From Carpediemonas membranifera (taxonomy: Eukaryota; Fornicata), in the NCBI GenBank assembly GCA_019828565.1, contig JAHDYR010000025.1:868001-932000 (forward strand): a DNA stretch of 64,000 nt, written 5' to 3'. The notes under the pieces were generated by a model. It was not told the DNA's origin and searched no databases. It was given only the letters and a program-made list of their open reading frames with translations. A program made the position numbers and the translations under genes. Positions 1 through 10,272 of this stretch are shown here, in pieces; position 1 is the stretch's first letter, and every line of letters begins with the position of its first letter.

Positions 1-2315
1 CGGTCTTTGACCAGATGTTCCCAGCCTCTACGGCGGCCAGACCCACCTCGAGCGTGATGACGGCGAGATACCGTTATCTGATCCAATCTCACAGGATATG
101 GGCTGACCAGTGGGTTGCATACACGCGACTCATGAACCGTCAGCCATCCCTCCCATTCAAATGGCCGCTGACCGCCACCAACACCACCAAGGCTGGTCTG
201 GCCACCCTCATCGTCTGGGCGGCCACAACACCCCTGCCCCAGCGGAACGATAGCCCACCCACCTCACTGGTCACCCCCTCAGAGTTCCATCCCCACCTGG
301 GTCTGCTCTGCTCCGCCCTGGGGGTCGATCCGTCCCTTGCCGCGGCCCCCACGCCTGTTCTCCTTGCTGTAGCCCACTCCTTCCTCACCGCGCTCAAGAG
401 CCACGTTGTTCCAGATGCTACAGGGTTGTGTCAGATCGCAGACCCATCCAGTGACGCACAACTCGCGAAGTTTATCAACAAGGGCGCGTATGACTCAATC
501 ATGGCCTTCCTGACCCGAGGGGAGGATTTGGATCCAATCGTGTCAGATATAGCCTTCCTGTACCTCACCAGCATCGAAATGGAGGTCACGCGGACCAAGG
601 ACCGCACTGCAGTCCCGCTGCGGGCGTTCAGGGCTCAGGTTGCGTCGGGATTCAGCAAGGAGCAGCAGCCGAACCCCGACCACGTCAGTGTGCTTAGTTC
701 GACGGTCAGGGGTGTGCGAGAGGCCGTGATTCTCTCAGGATATTGGGATATGTTCTGTCGCGGTGACATTCCGGACCACCCTGAGGCAGCCATCCTGCCC
801 GCGGCCCACATTGGGCGTGAGGTCAGGAGCGCTGTGATGAAGCGTTTGTCAGACATAGCCAGTACAGAATCTGATATCGGATCGGCTGAAGATTTAGCGA
901 ATCTGAAAAATCGGATACGAATGCTTCGTGAGCCCGCGTATCGGCTCAAGCTTGAGAAGGAAGAGGCCCGTGTCGAGAAGGAGCGTTCGTTTGCTGCCTC
1001 TATGCAACAGGCGCTAGACCAGGGCGGCGTCACCGATGTTGAGCAGACCCAGACCGCCAGAGAGGCGAGTGAGGACGCCAGGGCAGGGGTTGCACGAGAG
1101 ACAGTCGTGGCAGGCGTAACCGTCACCGAGGGCGAGACGCATGCGCCAGTTTCTTCGACGTCTGGCCCTGCTGAGGGGTCGACCCGAAAAGTCAAAGTCA
1201 GAGTCAAGTCAGCGGAGGTTGTCACGGCCCCTGCGGTCGGGCATCACGTGGTCCTAGCATCCGGGGCCATGGGTCGGGTGGTCGATACCATAGATACTGT
1301 AGCTTATGTTACAGACATTGATGGCGAGATCCACGTCGTCCCTCTACCGGAGCTGGTCGAAGAAATCTCGACAACGAGCCTGAAGCCGTTCGTCGTTTGG
1401 CGACACCGCCCCAGCAACACTCCCATGAGCACCTATCGCCCAAAGCCGAAGCCCCAGGGTCAAGCCAGGCAGAAGCCCCCACAGGTCGAAGCTTTCAGCC
1501 GTGAAGACTCCCAGCGCACGGAGTTCGGCCTCGTAAGCACCACCGTGGCCAATGTCTCGCGTCATGTGCCCAGTGCCCGGGCATGGACGCCGATCAAAGT
1601 GCAGAGGGTGATTACGCTGGATGAAACCCTGCTTAACCCGCCTGATGAGGCCGAGCAGCTCGAGAAGGAGACGGCCAGACTGCTCACGACAATGAGCGTG
1701 GGCAGCTTGACGGGAAAGAAGGCGTTTATTACTGAGTCGTCACCCCTCACAAGCCAGATCATTGACGCCGAGAACAAGGCGCTCCACACGACCATATCAG
1801 ACGCCCAGCATGAGCGACGCAAGATCCTCGATGACATTGGTGCAGTTTTACCCGAGTACAACCCTCTCAGGACGACCGAGATGGTGCAGCAAGCCCGGGC
1901 CGACGCCGCCAAGGGGCCAACCGTCCGCCCTCCGACCAAGTGGTTCAAAAACACGACCCTGCCTCGCAATAAGAACACTCTAGGCGCACCCATGCTCACG
2001 CTGTCTTCTACCGTGTACAACAATAGACCAGTGCCATTTGCTCTCCCCAAGCGACGGCCGCCGAGTTCATACACGAACGCCGTGCACGCCGAGTCGAAGT
2101 TCTCGACACTCGAGTTCGAGAAGGAGACGCTACCATCGGTGCAGGCTAACGTTGGGCACGTTGGCAAGATCATTTCAGATAGAGTCACGGTGGATGGTGT
2201 GCGGGAGTACTATTGCCGCTGGGACCGGCAGAAGCCGCTGACTGCTAAGTATCTGTGGCTGAGAGAGGAGGATATATTGCCGGAGGAGCTTGATGCATAT
2301 ACTATTGTTACATGA
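1..2315 (+). CDS. Partial unknown protein with C-terminal chromo-like domain
   Basis: The frame is open at the left window edge (codons upstream of the ATG at 15 are also sense), so the N-terminus may be missing; 766 aa are visible from that ATG. I do not recognise the bulk. Around residues 405-450 a short beta-rich GRVVDTIDTVAYVTD segment resembles a KOW/SH3-like strand pattern. Around residues 640-690 there are basic, proline-rich stretches. The last ~50 residues (GKIISDRVTVDGVREYYCRW then WLREEDILPEEL) match the chromo-domain pattern I..R...G..eYyv+W followed by a tWl.eedl helix, as in chromatin readers and some LTR-retroelement proteins. No integrase, RT or protease motifs are visible. 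It may be a chromatin protein or a transposon remnant. It ends 225 nt from the convergent RCC1-like copy. Confidence 0.55.
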   Translation, partial: VFDQMFPASTAARPTSSVMTARYRYLIQSHRIWADQWVAYTRLMNRQPSLPFKWPLTATNTTKAGLATLIVWAATTPLPQRNDSPPTSLVTPSEFHPHLGLLCSALGVDPSLAAAPTPVLLAVAHSFLTALKSHVVPDATGLCQIADPSSDAQLAKFINKGAYDSIMAFLTRGEDLDPIVSDIAFLYLTSIEMEVTRTKDRTAVPLRAFRAQVASGFSKEQQPNPDHVSVLSSTVRGVREAVILSGYWDMFCRGDIPDHPEAAILPAAHIGREVRSAVMKRLSDIASTESDIGSAEDLANLKNRIRMLREPAYRLKLEKEEARVEKERSFAASMQQALDQGGVTDVEQTQTAREASEDARAGVARETVVAGVTVTEGETHAPVSSTSGPAEGSTRKVKVRVKSAEVVTAPAVGHHVVLASGAMGRVVDTIDTVAYVTDIDGEIHVVPLPELVEEISTTSLKPFVVWRHRPSNTPMSTYRPKPKPQGQARQKPPQVEAFSREDSQRTEFGLVSTTVANVSRHVPSARAWTPIKVQRVITLDETLLNPPDEAEQLEKETARLLTTMSVGSLTGKKAFITESSPLTSQIIDAENKALHTTISDAQHERRKILDDIGAVLPEYNPLRTTEMVQQARADAAKGPTVRPPTKWFKNTTLPRNKNTLGAPMLTLSSTVYNNRPVPFALPKRRPPSSYTNAVHAESKFSTLEFEKETLPSVQANVGHVGKIISDRVTVDGVREYYCRWDRQKPLTAKYLWLREEDILPEELDAYTIVT

Positions 2316-2540
2316 TTTACTAAGTGTGTTATAAATGCAGCTTTGGAGTGCATGCGCTTGATGGTGCGAGCTGTCGCTGTCTAGACAGCTACAGGCGACA
2401 TATAGAGGCCCAGGCGTCGTCTCTAACCGCTGTTTTGCGACGTTATGATCGCGACATGGGACGGAGTGACATGACTATTGTTGCCACGGTCCTATGTCCA
2501 CTGGTAGCCAGCCCAGTCACGCTCCATGTTAACTCTTACT

Positions 2541-4195
2541 TTATGATAGCTCTGGGCCGACGTCGACTGGGGCGATCTCCCAGGTCATTGATTTGACTGC
2601 ATCATGCTCCTTAATCGCGACCAACTCGGCCACCCCATCTGACACCGTCTTCGCGAAAAACCACTGGCCGGTGGAGTTGCGGAATGAGAGGGTGTATCTG
2701 CCTCTTATCCTAACCTGTCTGCTGTCAAAAGCCGTCGCCTCAAAGGGCACGCTGTACTGTTTGTCACGGCTGTACATGTGAGTGCGGCCCTCAGTGACCC
2801 AGATAAGAACGTATCCACAATAGAACCCCTTGACCTTCTCTCGGAAGCGGAGCGGGGTGGCTGTGAGGCATTTGTCGCCCTTGCTGTATCCAGGCAGCAG
2901 GCCCGACTGGGCGATATGAAAGGGAAGTTCGCCGGCGAACAGCAGCTGGCGGCCGCTGAGGAAGATGCTGCAGTAATTCCCAATGCTTGGTATCCGGTCG
3001 ACCCTGAAGGGCAGCTCCTCGAAGCCAGTCATCTCGTTCTCGTGCCCGTGTCCCAGCCGGCCACAGAAGTTCCATCCGCTGATCATTCGTCGATCGCCCA
3101 TGGAGAGGATAACAGTGTTCCATGCATGCATGATGTGATCTGGGACAAAGCCATACGGCACGGCGACTGGGTGGAAGAGGTGGCTGTTCTCCCGCTCGAC
3201 TGGGCCAACATACCATGTTGAATCATCACCAGTCATGACAGTGCCGACCGGAGTGAAGATGAACGTTCGAGCTCTTATCAGCGACACACCGGTCACCACC
3301 CTGTGCTTCTCCCAGGCGGGCAGGCTGGCCTCGCGCTCGGCGACCTTGGGGCAGTTGGGGAAGGTGAGGCGGGTCGGGTCGACGAACCCAGATGACTTGA
3401 ACCCCAGCTGACCATTGTAGCAAGCGCCCCAGCCCCACAGACCCTTGGGGGTCCTGGCGATGTGGGTGAACCAGTCGCTGTAGACCTCGAGGGCCCGGGG
3501 CATCCTGGCCCTGGTGAGGGCGGTGTGGTGGTCAGTGTCGAGCATGAAGAGTCGGCCCATGTACATGTGGTGGTGGTAACATCCGTAACAGTTACCACAC
3601 TCATCCTCGTCACTGCACTGATAGCTCTCGCCGTCCTTCTCGGCGGCGTTCAGCGTGAAGAAGAACTTGCGGCAGAGGAACCAGAGGCACTTGGCCTCGG
3701 GCGTGAGAGCCTTGCGGATCTTGTCGTACATCTCGGTCTCATCTGGCCACTTCTCTCGAGCCTCGTTCAGCACCCTGTCCTCGAGGTCTGGGTTGGCCCC
3801 GCCACCCAGCAGACACGCCCACACCGCGCCCTGGTTCAGCGTGTGCATGGCGACCGGGAGCTCCTCGCCGTCCGCGAGCTCGACGTTCATGGACAGCGGG
3901 GGGCCGCTGGTGAGGATCGAGCAGGCGCGGTCGAGGAGGGCTTGCGCGGTTGGCTTGAGAGGGGGATCTTGCAGAGCGTGGCGAGGAGGGATTCGAGAGA
4001 CGGGGCGCTCGTTGGTGTAGCAGTGCTATCTGTTTTGTGCATCGAGGGCATTTGTTCGCCGAAGTGTCTGGAGTAGGCGCACTGGAGCAACGAGGGGATG
4101 TCCCCGGAGACGGAGGCCGTTGCGGTGAGCGACTCGCGGAATACGGAGCTCAGCGCATCTCTGATGGCCGATGGCGAGGAACTAGCGCTGCTCAT
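2541..4195 (-). pseudogene. RCC1-like family protein, A-type, frameshifted copy (A1)
   Basis: Member of a local family of ~540-aa proteins with RCC1-like blade motifs (GLWGWG..GQLGF, ISGWNFCGRLGHGHENEMTG, LLFAG, IWVTEGRTH). It starts at 4195 with MSSASSSPSAIRD, like the intact copy at 57851. The frame breaks at 3961-3965: this copy has five G where the paralogs have a six-base stretch, a 1-nt deletion separating the N-terminal ~75 aa from the remaining 449-aa frame (internal ATG at 3890). The stop is at 2541. Family function is unknown; RCC1 propellers commonly bind GTPases or chromatin. It sits head-to-tail with the B-type copy at 4367. Confidence 0.8.
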
Positions 4196-4366
4196 CGCTT
4201 TCAACGCTCAGTTCGGTGATGGCCAAATTCAGACGACTTGCCGACTCCCCGACGCTAAACGTGTCGCCGCAGAGTGTCAGGCATGATGGGTCGACGCAGT
4301 CTGGTTGGTTTATTGGTGCGAGAACTGGCTCCGACCAAAGGGCAGCGCGTCACTCGACCACACGAT

Positions 4367-6019
4367 TCAGCCCCACACGTCCGCTGGCGTCAGCTCCACA
4401 ACATCCGCCGTCGGCTCGTCGACCCGTCTCAGCGCGCTCTTGCCGAGGCTAGTCGCGCCCATGGCCGCGAGGATGGCCCGCGCGAGCAGACCCAGCAACC
4501 ACCACTGGCCGGACGCGTCGCGGAAGGCAGGGGTGGGGAACGTCAAGGACGCAGCTGTTGCCTCGACCGGGACTTCTCCAGCGTCGGCAGTGCTGCGGTA
4601 GTTGGTGCGGCCCTCAGCCACCCAGATCAGAACCGACCCATCGAGGTAAAACCCCTTGACCCTCTCTAGGAAAAGGAGCGGCGCCGGTGTGGGGCACACG
4701 TCATCTTCTCTGTACCCAGGCAGCAGGCCCGACTGGGCGATATGTTCGGGAACATGGCCAGCGAACAGCAACTGATGGCCGCTGAGGAAGACGTTGAAGT
4801 CGTATCCCGTGGAAACAATCCGGTCGACCCTGAAGGGCAGCTCCTCGAAGCCAGTCATCTCGTTCTCGTGCCCGAGTCCCAGCCGGCCACAGAAGTTCCA
4901 TCCGCTGATCATTCGTCGATCGCCCATGGAGAGGATGATATTGTTGGCATCATCGTGTAGCATATCACTTGGTATAAAGTCAGCGGGCACGGCGACTGGG
5001 ATGAAGCCGTCATTCTCAACGGGCCCTGTGAACCAGATCCGATCATGGCCGGCCATGACGGTGCCCGCGGGTGTGAGTATCCAGACTGCGTCGAACATAA
5101 TATGTACAGCGATGATCATCGTGTCTTTGCCCCAAGCGGGCAGGCTGGCCTCGAGCTCGGCGACCTTGGGGCAGGCGGGGAAGGTGAGGCGGGTCGGGTC
5201 GACGAACCCAGATGACTTGGACCCCAGCTGGCCATATTCGTTGTAGCCCCAGCCCCACAGACCCTTGGGCGTCCTGGCGATGTGGGTGGTCCAGTCGATG
5301 TAGACCTCGAGGGCCCTGGGCATCCTGGCCCTGGTGAGGGCGGTGTGCCTGGCAGTGTCGAGCATGAAGAGTCGGCCCATGTACATGCGGTGGTGGTAGT
5401 ATCCACTACAGCTGCACTGATATCTCTCACCGTCCTTCTCGGCGGCGTTCAGCGTGAAGAAGAACTTGCGGCAGAGGAACCAGAGGCACTTGGCCTCGGG
5501 CGTGAGAGCCTTGCCGATCTTGTCGTACATCTCGGTCTCATCTGGCTCCTTCTCTCGAGCCTCGTTCAGCACCCTGTCCTCGAGGTCGGGGTTGGCCCCG
5601 CCACCCACCAGACACGCCCACACCGCGCCCTGGTTCAGCGTGTGCAGGGCGACCGGGAGCTCCTGCCCTGGCGCGAGCTCGACGTTCATGGACAGCGGGG
5701 GGCCGCTGGTGAGGATCGAGCGGGCGCGGTCGAGGAGGGCTTGCGCGGATGGTTCGAGAGGAGGGATCTTGGAGAGCGTGGCGAGGAGGTATTCGAGAGA
5801 ATTGCCATCCTTCGGCGCGTCTGTGGTTGTATGATTGTAGATAAACGTCCTTAATGCGTTCAGCATGCCAGATCTGAGCGGGATTTCCTCATTGAAGTGA
5901 CGCTGGTACGCGCAGGCGATGAGCGAGGGGATGTCGCCTGCGATGCTGCTCGTGGCCGTGATTGAGAGCCGATGGGCCGCGATCAGCGCCTCTCGCGTCT
6001 TTTTGCTTCCATTGCTCAT
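4367..6019 (-). CDS. RCC1-like family protein, B-type, intact but divergent C-terminus (B1)
   Basis: About 550 aa from the ATG at 6019, which gives MSNGSKKTREALIAAHRL, the N-terminus shared with the B copies at 35165 and 46963; an in-frame ATG further upstream is not conserved. The helical N-terminal region (residues 1-130) is followed by a cysteine-containing variable insert and RCC1-like blades (GLWGWGYNEYGQLG, SMGDRRMISGW, GHENEMTG, IWVAEGRT). The last ~50 residues (LARAILAAMGATSLGKSALR and onward) are unlike those of the sister copies, so the 3' end has been replaced or has drifted. No disabling mutation is seen. It could be functional or a recent chimera. Confidence 0.8.
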   Translation of the reverse strand: MSNGSKKTREALIAAHRLSITATSSIAGDIPSLIACAYQRHFNEEIPLRSGMLNALRTFIYNHTTTDAPKDGNSLEYLLATLSKIPPLEPSAQALLDRARSILTSGPPLSMNVELAPGQELPVALHTLNQGAVWACLVGGGANPDLEDRVLNEAREKEPDETEMYDKIGKALTPEAKCLWFLCRKFFFTLNAAEKDGERYQCSCSGYYHHRMYMGRLFMLDTARHTALTRARMPRALEVYIDWTTHIARTPKGLWGWGYNEYGQLGSKSSGFVDPTRLTFPACPKVAELEASLPAWGKDTMIIAVHIMFDAVWILTPAGTVMAGHDRIWFTGPVENDGFIPVAVPADFIPSDMLHDDANNIILSMGDRRMISGWNFCGRLGLGHENEMTGFEELPFRVDRIVSTGYDFNVFLSGHQLLFAGHVPEHIAQSGLLPGYREDDVCPTPAPLLFLERVKGFYLDGSVLIWVAEGRTNYRSTADAGEVPVEATAASLTFPTPAFRDASGQWWLLGLLARAILAAMGATSLGKSALRRVDEPTADVVELTPADVWG

Positions 6020-6304
6020 GTCGTTCGTTCGTTGACAAGCAACTCGGTCACAGTCACACCCGTGGCCGGCAAGGCAACACCAGTGCAGCCCTACCCATGA
6101 GTAGTGCCGCGAGACGCTCATTGGAGTATCCTTCTACGTCCCATTTCACAGCTCAAAGCTGCACGTTCATTGCTTGATCTCCCACTTGAGAGCATGGAAT
6201 GACGTAGATGGCGACCAAAGCCACGCTCGCATGCTACCATCGATACACGCATCTCTGCAAGCCAAGACAGTGCCACGCCGTCCATTTACTGGCGTATGCC
6301 AAGC

Positions 6305-6685
6305 CTAGTAGCCGACAGACTCGAGGTAGTCACCAAGCTTGGCAACAGTGAGGGCGGCGGGCTCGGGCACCTGCTGGTCGTCGTGGACGCCAACAATGAT
6401 GGCCTGCTGGGTCTTGCGGAGGAAGACACCGTTGGTGAGCTTCTTCATGTACAGAGTCTTGTCATCGCCACGGATGAAAGTGTACTTCATGCCGTTGAGG
6501 GTGAGACCACCGGTCTGGAGGATGGAAAAGTCATCATGTCCCTTGATGATCTTTGCGATCTCAGCCTGATCTATGTTGAAGCCATTGCTCGTGGCCCAAA
6601 CGTCGCCAGCGTGACCAAGAATGGCAGCATGGCGGAGAGTTCCGGTGCTAAGGAGCTGTACATCGACGTATTCTTGCCAAGACAT
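6305..6685 (-). CDS. Profilin
   Basis: 126 aa, the normal profilin length. It begins MSWQEYVDVQLL, the classic start whose Trp lies in the poly-proline site. It has GFNIDQAEIAKI, then GGLTLNGMKYTFIRGDD, KKLTNGVFLRKTQQAIIVGV and a C-terminal helix LGDYLESVGY. The frame is open upstream, but the conserved MSW at 6685 fixes the start. Profilin binds G-actin and poly-proline, charges actin with ATP and feeds formin- or WASP-type nucleators. The proline-rich tail of the protein at 36897-44829 in this window would be a natural ligand. No GCATAAACTGC-like motif was seen upstream. Confidence 0.95.
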   Translation of the reverse strand: MSWQEYVDVQLLSTGTLRHAAILGHAGDVWATSNGFNIDQAEIAKIIKGHDDFSILQTGGLTLNGMKYTFIRGDDKTLYMKKLTNGVFLRKTQQAIIVGVHDDQQVPEPAALTVAKLGDYLESVGY

Positions 6686-7209
6686 CTGTTGTCTTGTGTA
6701 ACGGTTTTGGTGTGTGGTTGCAAACTTTTTCATGCAAAGGTAAAAGCACCAGATTGACACGCCTCTGATGAGGTGACACGCGCCGTGAAGCCAGCCTTTT
6801 GGATCTGACCTCTCACCCTTTCCCGTGGAGGATGATTGGGTCTTCGTCCCCATGTCCGGAAACTTGGGACGAAGGATGGTCGATGCTGTTGGCCCAACGC
6901 CTGCTGAACACTGACCATGGTCCAGCATCATGGTGAGCCCAGTATGTGATATTTGTTAACCAAGATCTGAGACAAGGCATTGCTTCAGAAAGGCGTATTA
7001 GGCTCAGCGGGTAGACATCTCAGGGCTAGTTAGAGCTAGCTATTGAAAGCTATATCGGCCAGTTGAAGGTCATGATTCCTTCTAACGATGGATTTTATGT
7101 CCACATCAGCCGAATGGGCGCCTATAACCTTCGTTTCGAAGCGATCTGCGTTGAAAACCCAAACTGAAAGAGTCGCAGCACCAGTAACCAACGATTTTCG
7201 AAAAACCGC
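6686..7209. other. Intergenic region between profilin and tRNA-Pro
   Basis: About 520 nt with no supportable ORF. It holds the profilin 5' flank and the tRNA 5' flank. I see no convincing promoter motif. Confidence 0.5.
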
Positions 7210-7281
7210 GCAGCGGTGGTCTAGGGGTATGATTCCTGCTTAGGGTGCAGGAGGTCCCGGGTTCAAATCCCGGCCGCTGCC
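7210..7281 (+). tRNA. tRNA-Pro (AGG)
   Basis: A full cloverleaf can be folded. The acceptor stem GCAGCGG pairs perfectly with CCGCTGC. The anticodon stem CCTGC/GCAGG carries loop TTAGGGT, giving anticodon AGG (Pro). The T-arm is CCGGG-TTCAAAT-CCCGG. The discriminator base is C at 7281. There is no intron and no encoded CCA. A TTTT Pol III terminator follows at 7285-7288. The trailer is immediately followed by the transposon island. Confidence 0.96.
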
Positions 7282-7295
7282 TACTTTTCAATTCC
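7280..7295. repeat. 16-bp direct repeat, left copy (tRNA-Pro trailer)
   Basis: The last acceptor base and trailer of the tRNA (CCTACTTTTCAATTCC) recur exactly at 24951-24966, at the far end of the transposon island. This looks like a target sequence duplicated when the island formed. Confidence 0.6.
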
Positions 7296-7314
7296 GATGC
7301 CGCCCGACTCGCGG

Positions 7315-7607
7315 TCCACAAAGTGTGGCTCTATAACAGAGAGCCCTCCTCTTAAATCCAACCAAAATGGGGGGCGAGTATTTACTTCGGGTGGCTTCCC
7401 CGAGCTCTTATGACAGACCCGGGTAAATCCTCGTCTCGCGATCCGGTCAGGTCCGAAACGGCTCCGACACCTGCCGATGCGTTTCGAAGTGTGACCTAAA
7501 GTGCACATTGATCGGCGCGCGCAGGTGCCAGTGATGGTCCTGTGACAGGATCCACAAAGTGTGGCTCTATAACAGAGAGCCCTCCTCTTAAATCCAACCA
7601 AAATGGG
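7315..7607 (-). repeat. Split direct repeats B2-A2-B1 of YR-A copy 1
   Basis: B (57 bp, begins TCCACAAAGTGTGG) occurs at 7315-7371 and 7551-7607. A (81 bp, ends CCTGTGACAGGA on the plus strand) lies at 7470-7550, directly abutting B1. A short hairpin CCTGT-g-ACAGG sits at the A/B junction. Between B2 and A2 is a GGGGGG...TATTTA block also found in the tandem units at 23592-24950. Confidence 0.8.
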
Positions 7608-7830
7608 ACAATCCCGCAAGACGTCCCTGTGGGACTAAAGCTTTGGGCCGGCGAGTCTATCTCGCCTCGACCAGAGTTAAGAATTAATGATGAATCCAGG
7701 CCGGCGAGTCCGTCTCGCCTCGGCCGTTCCCCCTCGAACGCGGATGTTTAATGGAGGGGGTGGTTAAAAGTGGGGCCCGAGAAGGCTGAGGTTCATCCTC
7801 CTGGTGAGGTCCTCGTTTGTTCTGATGGCG

Positions 7831-8644
7831 TCAGCGACATAGCTGCGGAGGGAGGTGACGTCCTTCCATGTGCCCATTGAGAGGATCACCTCCAGCGGGA
7901 CTCCTGATAGAGCCATCTCCGACGCTGCCCCCCTTACGGAAGCTGTGGAGACCCGTCCGTGGACCGAACAACGCCTTCACGACTCGTCGGAGGTGTGCGG
8001 CTGTGAGCGGTTTGTCTCTGCTCAGGCGCCCGTTGATTATGACTCGCCAGATGGGGGTGTCATCAGCCAGGTAGTGTGTGCCCTCGACCCAGCGTCTAAG
8101 TGCCAAGGCCGGGTTGAAGGCGGCTGATAGCCATACGTATGGTACGCGCTTCTTAACTCCCGTTAGGATGGTCTTGGTCCGCTGAATGTGTAGGAGAATG
8201 TCGCCGTTCTTGAGTAGCTCCAGGTCGGCCGGGCATAGGGAGAGTATCTCGATGCCTCTGGACACCGTCAGATAGGCGACTGCCCCAAAGAGACATGCCT
8301 GATATGACTCAAAGTCGTCACTCCGGCGCCCCAGTGCCTCGATCATCTCAGCCTTGGTGATGGCGCGCGAGCCGCCGGTAGTTCCCGCCGTGCTGGCGCC
8401 CTTAGCCGCCTGCTTAACGATGTACTTGGAGTTGGCGGGCGGATGCCAGTCTTTGAGGAACTCCTGTAGCTGAACAATCCAGTAGCCCTTCCTCGCCACG
8501 TTCGATGGCCCGCAGAAGGAGCCTTCGTCCTTGAGGAAGGCTACAAGCTGGTCTCGATCCGACAGGCTGCGATCGCGAGAGCCTTCGAACCTGGCCACCC
8601 AGCCGGCCACCGTCCGAGCAGACGCGTGATTAAGGTGAATCACT
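7831..8644 (-). pseudogene. Tyrosine recombinase fragment of YR-A copy 1
   Basis: C-terminal ~270 aa of a YR-retroelement recombinase. It has the catalytic Arg context (TVSRGIEIL) and the HSFR box (H-x-x-R). The tail after HSFRKG is garbled by an extra C in the run at 7928-7933 (six C here, five in copy 2), so the W and Tyr nucleophile region is out of frame. Its N-terminal part is separated by the 7.2-kb non-LTR insertion. Confidence 0.85.
8632..8644. repeat. Target-site duplication, left (non-LTR element)
   Basis: The 13-bp string AAGGTGAATCACT occurs here and at 15836-15848. In the uninterrupted YR-A copy 2 it occurs once (near 21210), so it was duplicated on insertion. Confidence 0.88.
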
Positions 8645-8658
8645 CAATTTTCCGCACC

Positions 8659-10272
8659 ATGGGCAAAAGTAGTTCTGGCTACAGAGGCCCAATCTTAGCG
8701 AAAGACACTGGTCCGCAACCACAAAGTACCACTGCTGCTCAAAGCAGTATCGCCGACCAACGCTTCCTGACGAGGAAGCACCTCAAATATGTTTCATCCG
8801 CCCCTCCTGTCCTCAAAAGACAACTACTAGCAGGCATTGCCTTTATTGGGGACCCCGTAATCATCCATCCCTTCAAAACTGAGCTTGCAACACACTCATC
8901 GACGGGCAATTTCGTCTCGGTGGCAATCCCAAACCTAAAACGGGACAACGCCCGCTATAAGCGGGCTAAGGATGCCTGTAATGACCTACTCCAAGATGCT
9001 GAGCACCTTGCAGCTGCATTTGGGCTCTCCATCCGGGAAGGTATCCTCAAACTCTTTCCCCTCATTGCCTATGATCTTGTCCACACGGTTGGAACGCTTA
9101 AGGCTGCCCTAATCCACTGCAGGTTCACGGGACTCCCCCCAGCTAGCAGCATGGACTGGAGCAAGTTCGCAGATTTCATCTCCGCCAGATGCCCTACAGT
9201 GTTAGACCAACGGAACGATCCTTGGCCTCCAACCATATCCACTGTCCCGAACTCTCCGAGCCTGACATGGCAGGCAGTCGGTCAAAGAGAGCCTCTTGGT
9301 CCCCGCATCGCTCACTCCGGCCGGCCCGGCCCCATTGTATCTCCGGATGGTCTCAACCTCACGCCGTTCATGGGCCTCGAGGTAATCCACTTACTGTATG
9401 GCGCCTCTCCCGTGTTGGGAGGACATGCGATGACTGAGCTTTATGCCGAATGGGGTGGAGCCACAGCGGCCGACCTTCAGTCTTCCTTATCGAATACCTT
9501 ATCAGACAGCCTTATCTCTCCCATTCGCCGGAAGGCCTATCCAGTCGATGACTCTACTATATCCATAAGTTCCTGTTCAAACTCTGATGTTGAGCTCGCA
9601 AGCCCGATCCCTGTTAGCGTGGAAGAGGTTGCGCGGCAGATTCGGAAAGAAATATCGTCTTGCGAAGAGAACAGCATTTATCCATCATCCCCGATCGTAG
9701 CTGAGGAGCCTAACGCCCGTTGGGGCCCTCTCATGAGCATCCCAGTTCACGCCGACGGCAACTGTGGCCTTCACTCACTTGCTGTCTCTCTGGGTATGAC
9801 GGGCCTGACGAGACGAGAAGCCGTGTCGAAACTTGCCTCCGCCATCCAGAATGGTACAGTGGATCTTAACTCCTCGTGGAGATCCACGGTGCGCACTTTA
9901 ACCACACACACCACCGCTAGCGACATTGGTAGTGCCTTCCTATCCACCACAGACCTCCGCAATATTGCATCGCTCTTTGGAAAAAATGTGCTTATTGCTC
10001 ATCGATATGATGCCAACACAGTCTCAGTAACCATCCCAGCATTATCCGAGTTCTCTACACTTCCTCTCAATATTGACGCGCTCAAAACGATGCTCAAAAC
10101 CGATTACATCCTCATTAGACTGAGTGCTCTGCACTTCACGCCTCTTTTTCCGTCTGTGAGGAGCGCAGAAGCAAGGCGCCTGCAATATGCTGAATATCGT
10201 CCAAGAAGAGCCCCCTCTAGTGTGGCTCGCAACAACATCGCCGCTGAAGGCCTCGATAGCGCCCCCCTCTAG
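8659..10272 (+). CDS. Non-LTR retrotransposon ORF with OTU-like cysteine protease domain
   Basis: About 537 aa from the ATG at 8659 (MGKSSSGYRG); codons before it belong to the flanking target DNA. Residues 1-340 are unrecognised. At about residues 365-490 there is an OTU domain: ADGNCGLHSLAVSL supplies the Asp and nucleophilic Cys box, and the C-terminal LIRLSALHF supplies a candidate catalytic His. OTU proteases cleave ubiquitin or polyprotein bonds; here self-processing or deubiquitination is inference. The end, PSSVARNNIAAEGLDSAPL, lies in the first 17-aa tandem repeat, where a six-C run produces the stop. Sister repeats have five C, so this stop may be a frameshift artefact separating it from the downstream frame. 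Confidence 0.8.
   Translation: MGKSSSGYRGPILAKDTGPQPQSTTAAQSSIADQRFLTRKHLKYVSSAPPVLKRQLLAGIAFIGDPVIIHPFKTELATHSSTGNFVSVAIPNLKRDNARYKRAKDACNDLLQDAEHLAAAFGLSIREGILKLFPLIAYDLVHTVGTLKAALIHCRFTGLPPASSMDWSKFADFISARCPTVLDQRNDPWPPTISTVPNSPSLTWQAVGQREPLGPRIAHSGRPGPIVSPDGLNLTPFMGLEVIHLLYGASPVLGGHAMTELYAEWGGATAADLQSSLSNTLSDSLISPIRRKAYPVDDSTISISSCSNSDVELASPIPVSVEEVARQIRKEISSCEENSIYPSSPIVAEEPNARWGPLMSIPVHADGNCGLHSLAVSLGMTGLTRREAVSKLASAIQNGTVDLNSSWRSTVRTLTTHTTASDIGSAFLSTTDLRNIASLFGKNVLIAHRYDANTVSVTIPALSEFSTLPLNIDALKTMLKTDYILIRLSALHFTPLFPSVRSAEARRLQYAEYRPRRAPSSVARNNIAAEGLDSAPL

Larger units (their letters stand above)
7315..8644 (-). mobile_element. YR-A retroelement copy 1, 3' part (left of non-LTR insertion)
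   Basis: Almost identical to 19909-21225 of YR-A copy 2. It contains, from left, terminal repeat B2 (7315-7371), A2 (7470-7550), B1 (7551-7607) and the 3' two-thirds of the tyrosine recombinase gene. It is interrupted at 8644 by a non-LTR element and resumes at 15836. The B1-A2-B2 order with A1 at the distant 5' end (seen in copy 2) is the split-direct-repeat organisation of PAT/Ngaro-type YR retroelements. Confidence 0.85.
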
